DNA of 13,485 nucleotides from CAZVFX01 sp964626565 (GTDB lineage Bacteria > Myxococcota_A > UBA9042 > CAIXZC01), in assembly GCA_964626565.1 (NCBI GenBank), contig CAZVFX010000157.1:1-13485 (forward strand), given 5' to 3'. Numbering within the stretch: position 1 is the first letter of the stretch; each line of letters begins with the position of its first letter. Shown here in pieces: positions 5,989 through 13,485 of the stretch. Below the pieces are notes generated by a model. The model was not told the origin of the DNA and ran no database searches. It saw only the letters and a list, made by a program, of their open reading frames with translations. A program made the translations under genes and the position numbers.

Positions 5989-8900
5989 ATGCAGGCAGAG
6001 GCAAATCCTACATCAGCGCGCAAATGTCTCCCCCAAAAAGGCGGGGAAGGCGTGCCCCGAGAGCACACCCCGGTGCTGGTGCGCAACCGTCGGGGCGTGG
6101 TGCGCCAGGTGCAGCCCTTTTCGGGCGATGACGCGGGCCCGGGACATCTTGTGCGCGTGGAGTACGATGATGCTCGCGAGCCTCAAAGCGATTGGCTGCT
6201 TTGGGAGGTGGAGAATCCATCGGCTCGCCGGATAGTGCACCCGAACGTGGCGGGTTCCCCTCCCCTGCCACCAGCCGAGTTCCACTCCCTGGTCCGCACC
6301 GCGCAGTGGAACTCGGCTCTTCCCCTTCCCGGTATGCCGGGCGCGCCGGAACAGGCTCTCGTTCTGGGGCCGGCCCTTGCCGCCGTCTCCCTCGAGGGGT
6401 ACCAGTTGGTGCCTTTGGAGATGGCCTTGGAGATGCCTCGCATCAGACTGCTCATCGCCGATGACGTGGGCCTGGGCAAGACGGTGGAGGCCGGGCTGAT
6501 TGTCAGCGAACTGCTGATTCGTCGGCGTATCCGTCGGGTGCTGGTGCTTTGTCCGCCCGGACTCAGGCGGCAGTGGCAACAGGAACTGGCGGACAAGTTC
6601 GGGCTCGGCTTCCAACTGGTGGATGGGCCCGGCTCCCGGCGGCTGGCGCAGGCCGCCGGAAAGGAGGCAACCCCCTGGAAATCGTACGACCGGATCATCG
6701 CCTCCTACTACTACCTGAGGCAGGCCAGCGTAATGGAGCAGTTCCTGCGCTCTTGCGATTCGCTGGCGAAGCCCCAGTTGCCGTGGGATCTGCTTATCGT
6801 CGACGAAGTACACAACCTGACTCCGAATCCCCACGGTGAAGACAGTGAGCTGACAAACATGCTTCGGAGGCTGACGCAGTGGTTTGAGCACCGGTTGTTC
6901 ATTACCGCGACTCCGCACAACGGCTATCCTTCGTCTTTTCACGGGCTTCTGGAGATTCTGGATCCTTCCTCCTTTACCAGGACCTCCCTTCCCACGCTGG
7001 AGCAGGAGGCCAGGGTTCCGGGAGCGGTTGTCCGGCGCCTCAAGCACGAAGTAAGGCCACCCGGGGCCAGTCCGGGAAGGGTGATCAGCGCCCTTCTTCC
7101 GGCCTTCAACTCTCGGGAGCTAGCCTTGTTCGCCGCGGTCAACGCGTTGCGGCGCCGCCTGCTGGGCTGGGGCGCTCTGCCGGGCCCGGAGGGACGGCAC
7201 ACTCCTGCCCTGGCCATCGAAGTGCTGGGCAAGCGTCTGCTCTCGTCGGCGCCTGCTTTTTCGGCCAGCTTCCGGGCGCTCCTGGAAGGGCTGGAAGGCG
7301 GCCTTTCGGCCCGGAGCGGGGCGGTGGCCAGGGCATCCCGAAAGGCAGGAGAACCGGCTCCGGACGAAAGCTCAGCAGACCGGCGTTGGCTCTCAACGGC
7401 CTGCACCATCGGGAGATGGATGAGGCGGTGCTATCCGAACGTCGCCGGTGACATAACAGAGATCTGCGATGCTCTTGCCGGCCTCGGTGTCGATGCCAGG
7501 GGAGCAAAGCCCGTTTCTCCCACCGAGGACGCTCGGTACGACTGTTTCGCCGCATGGCTGCGGGCCCACCTGCGCCTCGACGAGCCGGGTAGCCCGCCGG
7601 AGACCGCGGTGGTCTTCACCGAGTACCGAACGACTCTTGACTACCTGCTGCAACTTCTAACTGCTGAGTTTGCCGGCGACAGGGTGAAGATTCTCGCGCT
7701 CCACGGTGATTTGCGGGAATCTGAGCGAATCTCGGTGGTGGAACAGTTCACCCGCGGCTCGGCCGAAGCGTTGATACTACTGACTACCGACGTAGGCTCT
7801 GAGGGGTTGAACCTTCACATGTCCTGCCGCTACCTGTTTCACTACGACATTCCATGGAATCCGGCACGGCTGGAGCAGCGGCTTGGCCGGCTCGACCGCC
7901 ACGGGCAGCGTCGGAAGGTTAAAGCGTTTCACTTCGCTCCGGGGGACGAGGCTGCGGCTCGTCTTATGGCCACGGTCTCGGAGAAGGCTGAGCGCATGGA
8001 GCGGGATCTGGGGCGGGCCACCGCGGTGCTCAGCGCACCACCTCTTGGCATTTCCCACGACCTGCAAACGGCCTTGTTTCCTGCGCCTCCGTCCTCGGGC
8101 AGCGAAGCCGTCCGCCCCCCGGGGGCGTGCGCCCGCGAGGAGGCAAGTTCTCTGGCTGAAGCGTTGCGAGTGACCCGTCGACTTGTGGGGCTCAACGCGA
8201 CCGAGGTTACCGCGATTTTGGAGCAAGGGCTTCGGGTCCGCAGCCCCGACGCCAGGGTGGTGCCGGGGCCCGAAATGGGCGGGTACGCAATTTCCGGGCT
8301 TACCAGGGAAGCCCGCGTCAGTCTGTCTGAGCTGGTGGGCAGCGGGCACAACGAGGGGGCGGCCCCTCTGTTCCCGCAAGTACTGCAGTGGGCGGCGCGC
8401 CTGGTTCAGTTGCGGGCGGATAGCCGTTGGACCGTGCACAGCCACCCACTCCCGCTCGGGGTTGACGCCGCGCTGCTGCTGTTCGTGAGCATCAGTGTGG
8501 ACAATTCGTTGGGGTATCCCCTTCACTCGTGGGTCTCGCCTTCTCTGGCATTTCTGGCCCGGCGGGGTATTTGGCGATTGTTGGAGGAGAGGTTCCAGCC
8601 ACCGGGCCTGCTGGAGTTGCTGGTCGATGCGGTCACTGTTGTTCCCGCATCACGCCCGGTCACCGCCGGGGCGGTGCAGCAGGCCCGGAGTGTTTGGGCC
8701 GCGACCGAAACGTGGGTGGAGCGGTTTATGAGCGAATATCGCGACCACGCCGACCTCGCGCTAGCAAAGGTGCTCCAGGAAAGGAAGGAGTCGCAGGCGG
8801 CCTGTCTGAAGGAAGCTTTTGCGCACCGTCGCGCGGAGCTGGCCAAGGCCGCGGGAAGCCGGGGAGACGCAAACCTGGTGAGTCGTTGGCAGGGGCTGCT

Positions 8901-9138
8901 CAATCAGCGGGATTCGCTGGGGTTGCTGTTGCCCTCGGTGGCGCGCTTTGTCCACGGGGAGATAGCGGCGCTGGAGCGTGAAATCGGGCGTCGCCACGCG
9001 GGGTTGCGGCGGCTGGAGATGCATCTAGAGAGAGAGGAAGAGAGGCTGCTGAAACGAGTGATTCCGGCTGAGTACACGGCGGCAGGTCCGGTCACTGTCG
9101 CGCTTGAAGCGGCGGCGGTGATTCTGGACGACGCTTGA
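5989..9138 (+). CDS. drmD: SNF2/HepA-family DNA helicase-translocase, DrmD-like
   Basis: This is a 1049-residue superfamily 2 ATPase, complete. After a beta-rich N-terminal segment (about 25-85, HTPVLVRN...LLWEVE, RapA/HepA-like) come the ATP-binding motif GLGKT (161-165), the Walker B box DEVH (272-275) and motif III TATPHNG (306-312). The C-terminal RecA lobe has VVFTEYRTTLDYLL, LTTDVGSEGLNL and motif VI QRLGRLDRHGQ (630-640). The last 130 residues or so are charged and probably coiled-coil. Length and motif set fit DrmD, the SNF2-like helicase of class 1 DISARM, which is thought to act on invading DNA with DrmMI. RapA-type recyclers are the alternative, but the methyltransferase partner 13 bases downstream favours DrmD. 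No nuclease motif is visible. The ribosome binding site AAGAGGAG supports this start. Confidence 0.85.
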   Translation: MQAEANPTSARKCLPQKGGEGVPREHTPVLVRNRRGVVRQVQPFSGDDAGPGHLVRVEYDDAREPQSDWLLWEVENPSARRIVHPNVAGSPPLPPAEFHSLVRTAQWNSALPLPGMPGAPEQALVLGPALAAVSLEGYQLVPLEMALEMPRIRLLIADDVGLGKTVEAGLIVSELLIRRRIRRVLVLCPPGLRRQWQQELADKFGLGFQLVDGPGSRRLAQAAGKEATPWKSYDRIIASYYYLRQASVMEQFLRSCDSLAKPQLPWDLLIVDEVHNLTPNPHGEDSELTNMLRRLTQWFEHRLFITATPHNGYPSSFHGLLEILDPSSFTRTSLPTLEQEARVPGAVVRRLKHEVRPPGASPGRVISALLPAFNSRELALFAAVNALRRRLLGWGALPGPEGRHTPALAIEVLGKRLLSSAPAFSASFRALLEGLEGGLSARSGAVARASRKAGEPAPDESSADRRWLSTACTIGRWMRRCYPNVAGDITEICDALAGLGVDARGAKPVSPTEDARYDCFAAWLRAHLRLDEPGSPPETAVVFTEYRTTLDYLLQLLTAEFAGDRVKILALHGDLRESERISVVEQFTRGSAEALILLTTDVGSEGLNLHMSCRYLFHYDIPWNPARLEQRLGRLDRHGQRRKVKAFHFAPGDEAAARLMATVSEKAERMERDLGRATAVLSAPPLGISHDLQTALFPAPPSSGSEAVRPPGACAREEASSLAEALRVTRRLVGLNATEVTAILEQGLRVRSPDARVVPGPEMGGYAISGLTREARVSLSELVGSGHNEGAAPLFPQVLQWAARLVQLRADSRWTVHSHPLPLGVDAALLLFVSISVDNSLGYPLHSWVSPSLAFLARRGIWRLLEERFQPPGLLELLVDAVTVVPASRPVTAGAVQQARSVWAATETWVERFMSEYRDHADLALAKVLQERKESQAACLKEAFAHRRAELAKAAGSRGDANLVSRWQGLLNQRDSLGLLLPSVARFVHGEIAALEREIGRRHAGLRRLEMHLEREEERLLKRVIPAEYTAAGPVTVALEAAAVILDDA

Positions 9139-9151
9139 AGGAGGGAAACGG

Positions 9152-12100
9152 ATGAATGTTCGAAGCAGAAAACGGGCGGGGGAGTCGGCCAGGGACGCGG
9201 TTGAAGTGCTGGTGCGCAGCACCCCCGAGTTTGAGCATGGGGAAGAGAAGGTGGGGGTGGACGGCCTGTATAGGGCGGCCGTGAGGATCGTCATGCGGCT
9301 GGTGACGGTAATGTTTGCCGAGGAGCGGCGGCTGTTGCCCGTGGGCAACCGGTTCTACGACGCATCCTATTCACTGAGCACTCTGTCGGACAGACTGGCC
9401 GACGCGGCAGTGAGGGCGCCGGGCGGGCTGGCGGCTCACTATACTGCCTGGCCAGCCCTGTGTGCCCTGTTCAGGTTGATTTATGAGGGCAGTTCCCACC
9501 CGGCGCTCGCTTCCCGCGCCTACGGCGGCGAGTTGTTTCGGCCGGCCAAGTCCGATTCAGCCGACGAGGGCGAGCGGGCGCTGGCCATGTTTGAGCGCCC
9601 CTGCCATTGCCCCGACGACCTTGCTGTCAGCCGCATTCTCAGTGCGTTGCAATGCGCAGTCGGGCAGGGTGGTGAGGGCCGTTTTGCCCGGACCCAATTC
9701 ATCGGGTCCCTATACGAAGCGTTACTTGATTATTCGCTGAAGAGGGCTGCGGCCGGCGAGACGCTCCTGGTTCTCAATAACCCGCGCCGCACCGTGGTCC
9801 CGCTCTCAATCCTGGAGTCTCTTCCCGACGACAAGTTGAGGAAGCTCCTGTCGGTCAAGGTGGCGGCCCGACGGAGCAGGCAGAGCGAAAAAGAACCATC
9901 GGCATCCGATGAGACTCCGGGGCAGGAAAGCGGCCAGGAGTCGGCTTCGAAGGCGCGGCAGTGGGCTCGTGCCGTTGGTTTGAGGCTGGGGGTTGCCGGG
10001 CCTTTGTTTGTCGACCATATTCGCCCCGGGGAGCTGTATCTGGTTCGGCACGATGGGACCAGAAAAAGCGGTGGTGTTTTCTATACCCCTTCCACGCTGA
10101 CAGCGCCTACCGTGCGGCGGGTGCTGGAGCCCCTCTGCCGGAGCCAGGGGGGCGAGGTCCGCACACCAGAGGAGATTCTGGGCCTGAAGGTGTGTGACCC
10201 GGCCATGGGGTCGGGCTCTTTTCTCGTGGCGGCCCTCGGGTTCCTGACCGGCCAGATGTTGGGCGCGCTAAAAGCGCACGGGCGGCTGACCCCGATGACG
10301 GGCGAGGAGGGCAAGGGAGGGGCAACCCTGGTTTCATTGCGCCCCGGTCTGGAGTTCGACCTTCCCGGGCGTCCCGGTGAGCCTGAGTTCGACGGCCTGC
10401 TCGAGGCACATGCAAAACGGCACGTGGTCGAGAACTGCATCTACGGCGTGGACCTCGATGCTCTCACCGTTGAACTGGCGCGCCTGAGCCTCTGGCTGGA
10501 GACCATGGACCACCGACTTCCGTTTACATTCCTCGACCACAAGCTGAAATGTGGCAACTCCCTCATAGGATGCCGATATGAGGACCTGCCAGTCTATCCT
10601 GCTGCGGCTTGGAAGAGAGGCGGAGGCGATTTGAGCCACCGGGAAGGGGTGCATTATCCCCCCCGGAGACGCACGAACAAGCTGAAGCAGAAGGCGCAGA
10701 GTGTGGCGTCGGAGATGGCCATGGTCATCAACGAGGCGAGGTCTCCACTGCTTCCGTTCGTCAAGGACCGTCACCGCATAGAGAGCTTTCAGCGCTCTCT
10801 CGGTCAACTCATGCAGGAGATTCACTTTCTCCCGGTGCAACTCCCCGACCGTAAGCGGGAGCTGTACCGGCGCTCGTTTGTGAATTCTTCTGCTGTGCAG
10901 GAGATGAGGAACCGACTGGACAACTGGTGCAGGCTGTGGTTCTGGAAGGCGGAGGAGGCCGGGGATGCGCCCGGGCCCCTCGATTTCTACCGGCACCAGG
11001 GGAGGTCGATGAACAACAAGCGGGGTGCGGGGCGGGCCACCTCCTTTTTTCACTGGCAACTGGAGTTCCCCGACGTGTTCAAGGACCGGAAGGGGGGGTT
11101 TGATGCTCTCCTCGCCAATCCGCCGTGGGACGTGGCTAAGCCTGGAGCGGGCGAGTTTTTTCCTCGTCATGATCCGGTGTACAGGATCCTTCGAGCCGGG
11201 GAGGCCGGTGCGGTCCGCCGGCAGTTGTTCGAGCGGTCGCCCGAAGTAGAGAAGGAGTGGCTGGATTACAACGAGCAATTCCGGGCGCTGTCCAACTGGT
11301 TTTTGAATTCGCATCAGCCGGCCGGTCGCTTCGAAAACGCGCTGAACGCTGCGCTCTCGGTGGGCGGAGAATCGGCGCTCCGGCCGTTCCGGAGGCAGGG
11401 GGCGGCGGACATAAACAAGTACAAGCTGTTCACGGAAATGGCTCACTCCTTGTGCCGAGATGGGGGACGATTGGGCCTGGTCTTGCCCTCGGGAATCTAT
11501 AGCGATCGGGGAACCTCCGCCCTGCGGGAGTTGCTGGTGAATGAGTGCCGCCTCGAGTGGCTGGTTGGATTCGAGAACAAGAAGGGTGTGTTCGATATCC
11601 ATCGCAGTTTCAAGTTCTGTGTGTTGGTCGCAGAGAAAGGGGGGGCTACTCAAGCGGTAAAGGCCGCGTTCATGGTTCGTGAGCCTTCGGCCTGGGAGCG
11701 AGGCGAGGAGATCGCTTTTCCCTACCCTCTGGCCGCGGCTCGGGCGGTGAGTCCCGAATTCGGTGCATTCGCGGAGGTGAATTCACCTCGACACCTGGAA
11801 GTCCTCGCGGCGCTGCTGAAGCGCGGCACGCGCCTGTTTCCGCCCGCGGGCGCTTGGCAAGGAAGGTATGCGCGGGAGTTTGACTCCGGAAACGCTTCCG
11901 ACACGCTGAAGTCTGTGGAATGGTGGGAGAAGCGAGGTTTCGCACCCGACGAAACGGGCCTCTGGCGAAGGGGCGATGAGGTCGCCTATCCGGTGACTCA
12001 CGGCGCGATGGTGGGGCAGTTTGAACCGTTCAAGCAGCCCCGACCCCGGTTCCTCATGGCGGACGAGCAATATGCAGCCTCAGGCAAGGCTGTACCCGGG

Positions 12101-12985
12101 CCCAAAGTGGCGGTGAGGCGGATCGCACGCAATACCGATGTCAGGACAGCTATCGCCGCAATCGTCCCGGACGTACCGTGTAGCGACAACGCGGCGGTGC
12201 TCCAGGTGGGATCGTCGCTCGAGGCGCTGGCTCTGGTCGGTGCATTGAACTCGTTCTGCGTCGATTTTGCGGCTCGCACGATATGCAGCGGAACCCATCT
12301 GGACCGTCACCATTTGGCCCGTCTCCCCCTCCCTTTTCCGGACGCCCCGGGAATGAGGGATACGCTGCCGTTGCTCTGCCTGCGCCTGAATTGCGGTCAC
12401 GCCGCGTTTTCTTCGTTATGGTTGGAGATGCTCGCGCACTTTCCACATCTGGCAGACAGGCCGTGGCAAGAGTGGTGGGCGAAATCTCCCCATGAGCGGC
12501 TGCGGCTCCGCTGCATGGCAGATGCCCTCGTTGCTACCGCGTTCGGCCTTACCGGCCATGAGTTGCACCATATCCTCTCGGAATGTGAGCACCCTTCCGG
12601 GGAGTTGGCGTCCCCCGGGTTCGCCGGCTCCCTGGCCCCTTCCGGTTTCTGGCGGGTCGACAAGGACCGCGACCCGGAGCTGCGTCATAGCGTGCTGGTC
12701 CGGGAAGCGCTGGAAAGCTTGACTGAGTGGGGAACCGACAGGGTCGCGGAATGGGATTGGCAACTGCCGGACACGCTCACCCTGCGTGGCCGGGCCTTCA
12801 GGGTCCGCGAACGGATGGGGCCACAGCTTCTACCGCAGCAAGAAAAAACGTTCCAACCGGGCGGATGGGACGAGTGTCGCCGGCTTGCGGAGCAAATTCA
12901 GTCGGACCGGGAGAAACTGGATGGCCTTCGCCGGGACGCCCGGGGGGCCTCGATACCGACACTGATTGCAGATGTTGGGGGCTAG
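9152..12985 (+). CDS. drmMI: Eco57I-type adenine-N6 DNA methyltransferase, DrmMI-like
   Basis: This is a 1277-residue predicted SAM-dependent adenine methyltransferase, complete. The N-terminal 300 residues are helical (VMRLVTVMFAEERRLLPV; later IGSLYEALLDY), as in Eco57I-family enzymes, with a charged Ser/Glu-rich linker at about 247-275. SGGVFYTP (306-313) precedes motif I DPAMGSGSF (349-357). VDLDALTVELARLSLWLE starts at 433 and CGNSLIG at 467. Catalytic motif IV NPPW is at 656-659, far from motif I, leaving a long insert. The C-terminal half, with GTHLDRHHLARLPLPFP, looks like target recognition. AAGGAGGG at 9138-9145 supports the ATG, and the gap to the helicase gene is 13 bases, so they form one operon. 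In class 1 DISARM this enzyme marks host DNA. BREX PglX or a type IIG enzyme are alternatives. No PD-(D/E)xK nuclease is evident. Confidence 0.85.
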   Translation: MNVRSRKRAGESARDAVEVLVRSTPEFEHGEEKVGVDGLYRAAVRIVMRLVTVMFAEERRLLPVGNRFYDASYSLSTLSDRLADAAVRAPGGLAAHYTAWPALCALFRLIYEGSSHPALASRAYGGELFRPAKSDSADEGERALAMFERPCHCPDDLAVSRILSALQCAVGQGGEGRFARTQFIGSLYEALLDYSLKRAAAGETLLVLNNPRRTVVPLSILESLPDDKLRKLLSVKVAARRSRQSEKEPSASDETPGQESGQESASKARQWARAVGLRLGVAGPLFVDHIRPGELYLVRHDGTRKSGGVFYTPSTLTAPTVRRVLEPLCRSQGGEVRTPEEILGLKVCDPAMGSGSFLVAALGFLTGQMLGALKAHGRLTPMTGEEGKGGATLVSLRPGLEFDLPGRPGEPEFDGLLEAHAKRHVVENCIYGVDLDALTVELARLSLWLETMDHRLPFTFLDHKLKCGNSLIGCRYEDLPVYPAAAWKRGGGDLSHREGVHYPPRRRTNKLKQKAQSVASEMAMVINEARSPLLPFVKDRHRIESFQRSLGQLMQEIHFLPVQLPDRKRELYRRSFVNSSAVQEMRNRLDNWCRLWFWKAEEAGDAPGPLDFYRHQGRSMNNKRGAGRATSFFHWQLEFPDVFKDRKGGFDALLANPPWDVAKPGAGEFFPRHDPVYRILRAGEAGAVRRQLFERSPEVEKEWLDYNEQFRALSNWFLNSHQPAGRFENALNAALSVGGESALRPFRRQGAADINKYKLFTEMAHSLCRDGGRLGLVLPSGIYSDRGTSALRELLVNECRLEWLVGFENKKGVFDIHRSFKFCVLVAEKGGATQAVKAAFMVREPSAWERGEEIAFPYPLAAARAVSPEFGAFAEVNSPRHLEVLAALLKRGTRLFPPAGAWQGRYAREFDSGNASDTLKSVEWWEKRGFAPDETGLWRRGDEVAYPVTHGAMVGQFEPFKQPRPRFLMADEQYAASGKAVPGPKVAVRRIARNTDVRTAIAAIVPDVPCSDNAAVLQVGSSLEALALVGALNSFCVDFAARTICSGTHLDRHHLARLPLPFPDAPGMRDTLPLLCLRLNCGHAAFSSLWLEMLAHFPHLADRPWQEWWAKSPHERLRLRCMADALVATAFGLTGHELHHILSECEHPSGELASPGFAGSLAPSGFWRVDKDRDPELRHSVLVREALESLTEWGTDRVAEWDWQLPDTLTLRGRAFRVRERMGPQLLPQQEKTFQPGGWDECRRLAEQIQSDREKLDGLRRDARGASIPTLIADVGG

Positions 12986-13069
12986 CGGCCCGGGGGACTC
13001 TGGGGCTTACAGCACGAGTTAGTCTCTGTGCGAGGCTTGATCACTCTTCCCTGCGGGAACTGTTCGTCT

Positions 13070-13087
13070 TCGGCCGGACCCGGCCGA
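13070..13087. terminator. GC hairpin between convergent genes
   Basis: TCGGCCGG (13070-13077) and CCGGCCGA (13080-13087) are perfectly complementary 8-base arms separated by two bases. It lies 84 bases after the methyltransferase stop and 14 bases after the stop of the minus-strand small gene, so it could end transcription from both sides. There is no T-run on either strand, so intrinsic termination is not assured. Confidence 0.45.
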
Positions 13088-13101
13088 TGCCTGGGGTGAG
13101 C

Positions 13102-13191
13102 TCACGTAGGAACCCCGAGGCGGGGCAGCAGGTAGGCTTGGACAAATACCCAGGCGCCGATTAGAAGTACGATAAAAAGAAAGTCGTTCAT
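13102..13191 (-). CDS. 29-residue single-span membrane protein
   Basis: A minus-strand frame starts at ATG 13191-13189 and ends with TGA at 13104-13102. It is preceded by GGAGGGG (plus 13195-13201) three bases from the start, a good if close ribosome binding site. It encodes MNDFLFIVLLIGAWVFVQ followed by AYLLPRLGVPT: a hydrophobic helix of about 17 residues and a short basic, proline-bearing tail. It has no Cys and no known domain. The protein is too short for family assignment. Support comes from the ribosome binding site, the clean membrane-helix composition and its divergence from another small membrane-protein start at 13404. Translation past the TGA gives no hydrophobic or motif-like sequence, so the stop is taken as real. 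Confidence 0.5.
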   Translation of the reverse strand: MNDFLFIVLLIGAWVFVQAYLLPRLGVPT

Positions 13192-13403
13192 GGTCCCCTC
13201 CGGGTCCCCTGAAAAGGAACTGCACACTACCACAGAGCCGCCAGTCTCGCAAATGTTACCAGTGCAAACCTACCGCAGGTATTGAGGTCTGTCCCCATTC
13301 ATCTTTCGATTGCCCTCGGTTGTTCTGGCGGCAACTGATTCCTACTGTGGGTGTAAGCCAGAGACGCTTCATGCGACTAGACCTGGTGAATGAGGAGGCG
13401 GTT
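13192..13403. promoter_or_regulatory. divergent intergenic region between two small membrane-protein genes
   Basis: This 212-base gap must carry the starts of both flanking genes. For the minus-strand gene, TTGCGA and TAGTGT with a 17-base spacer form a weak candidate promoter (plus about 13224-13252). For the plus-strand gene, TTGTTC and TACTGT with a 17-base spacer (about 13319-13347) are equally weak. A small palindrome ACCT-ACCGC-AGGT occupies 13268-13280. None of these is strong on its own. Confidence 0.3.
13289..13296 (-). repeat. GGGGACAG element, possible dispersed repeat
   Basis: The minus strand reads AATGGGGACAGACCTCAAT across this site, followed by a small palindrome at 13268-13280. 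GGGGACAGA-type sequences recur in extragenic regions of many deltaproteobacterial-type genomes, often near Y1-type transposase genes; this is recalled, not checked. Only one copy is present in the window, so repeat status cannot be shown here. Confidence 0.2.
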
Positions 13404-13485
13404 ATGGAAATCACATTGCAAAGAGCGCTGCTGGTAGTGTTCCTGGTTTTCGTGGGGCTCACCCTTTACGTGGGCCGGGTCAGTG
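13404..13485 (+). CDS. 5' end of a small membrane or exported protein (first 27 codons)
   Basis: ATG at 13404 follows GAGGAGG (13392-13398) by five bases, a strong ribosome binding site, and the frame is open to the window edge. The visible residues are MEITLQRALLVVFLVFVGL and then TLYVGRVS. This is a hydrophobic segment of about 16 residues after a short N-terminus, fitting an N-terminal membrane anchor or an uncleaved signal. The gene runs off the window, so the product is unknown. It is divergent from the 29-residue gene and separate from the helicase-methyltransferase operon. Confidence 0.6.
   Translation, partial: MEITLQRALLVVFLVFVGLTLYVGRVS

Noticed and set aside
10334..11653. 439-codon minus-strand frame inside the methyltransferase gene
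   Set aside because: It is antisense to the SAM-binding and NPPW motifs. Long antisense frames are expected in GC-rich codon usage.
5989..12985. A hidden nuclease domain in the helicase or methyltransferase
   Set aside because: I looked for PD-(D/E)xK, HNH and phospholipase-D-type (HxK) signatures in the N- and C-terminal parts and found none convincing. A diverged nuclease fold cannot be ruled out by eye.
13019..13104. Stop-codon read-through (selenocysteine) of the 29-residue gene at TGA 13104-13102
   Set aside because: Residues after the TGA (AHPRHRPGPAED) carry no redox motif. The only stem nearby is the GC hairpin, which is better explained as a transcription end.
13256..13462. 68-codon minus-strand frame at the right edge
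   Set aside because: It overlaps the start of the rightward gene with the strong ribosome binding site, and its Ser/Thr/Arg-rich product shows no domain.

Overview
The window comes from a GC-rich bacterium. A very large secreted lipoprotein built from Cys-rich MopE-type 'DNDCDG' modules, a beta-helix-like stretch and a glycine-rich tail points to the Myxococcota/Bradymonadota or a related former-deltaproteobacterial lineage. This placement is inferred from protein architecture alone. No RNA gene, insertion sequence or CRISPR array is seen.

Layout, left to right. (1) Positions 1-34 hold the first 11 codons of a leftward gene with a strong ribosome binding site; the rest lies outside the window. 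(2) Positions 35-449 are non-coding. They carry a candidate leftward promoter with an operator-like palindrome, a tandem array of hairpin-forming 36-bp units, and a candidate rightward promoter. (3) Positions 450-5846 encode a 1798-residue lipoprotein with about 237-residue tandem modules. (4) Positions 5847-5988 hold a strong hairpin, then a leader whose own ribosome binding site can be paired into a stem. (5) Positions 5989-12985 hold a tight two-gene operon: a SNF2/HepA-type helicase resembling DrmD, and a 1277-residue Eco57I-type adenine DNA methyltransferase resembling DrmMI. (6) Positions 12986-13485 hold a hairpin between convergent genes, a 29-residue single-span membrane protein on the minus strand, and the first 27 codons of a rightward small membrane protein.

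The most interesting unit is the helicase-methyltransferase pair. DrmD and DrmMI are the class-specific genes of class 1 DISARM anti-phage systems and normally sit with the core genes drmA, drmB and drmC. None of these core genes is next to the pair here: it is bounded by a surface lipoprotein on the left and tiny membrane-protein genes on the right. I also see no nuclease motif in either protein. The pair is therefore either a detached DISARM fragment, a two-gene defence system of its own, or a split relative of translocating restriction-modification enzymes. The foldable leader before the helicase gene suggests that expression is controlled at translation initiation.
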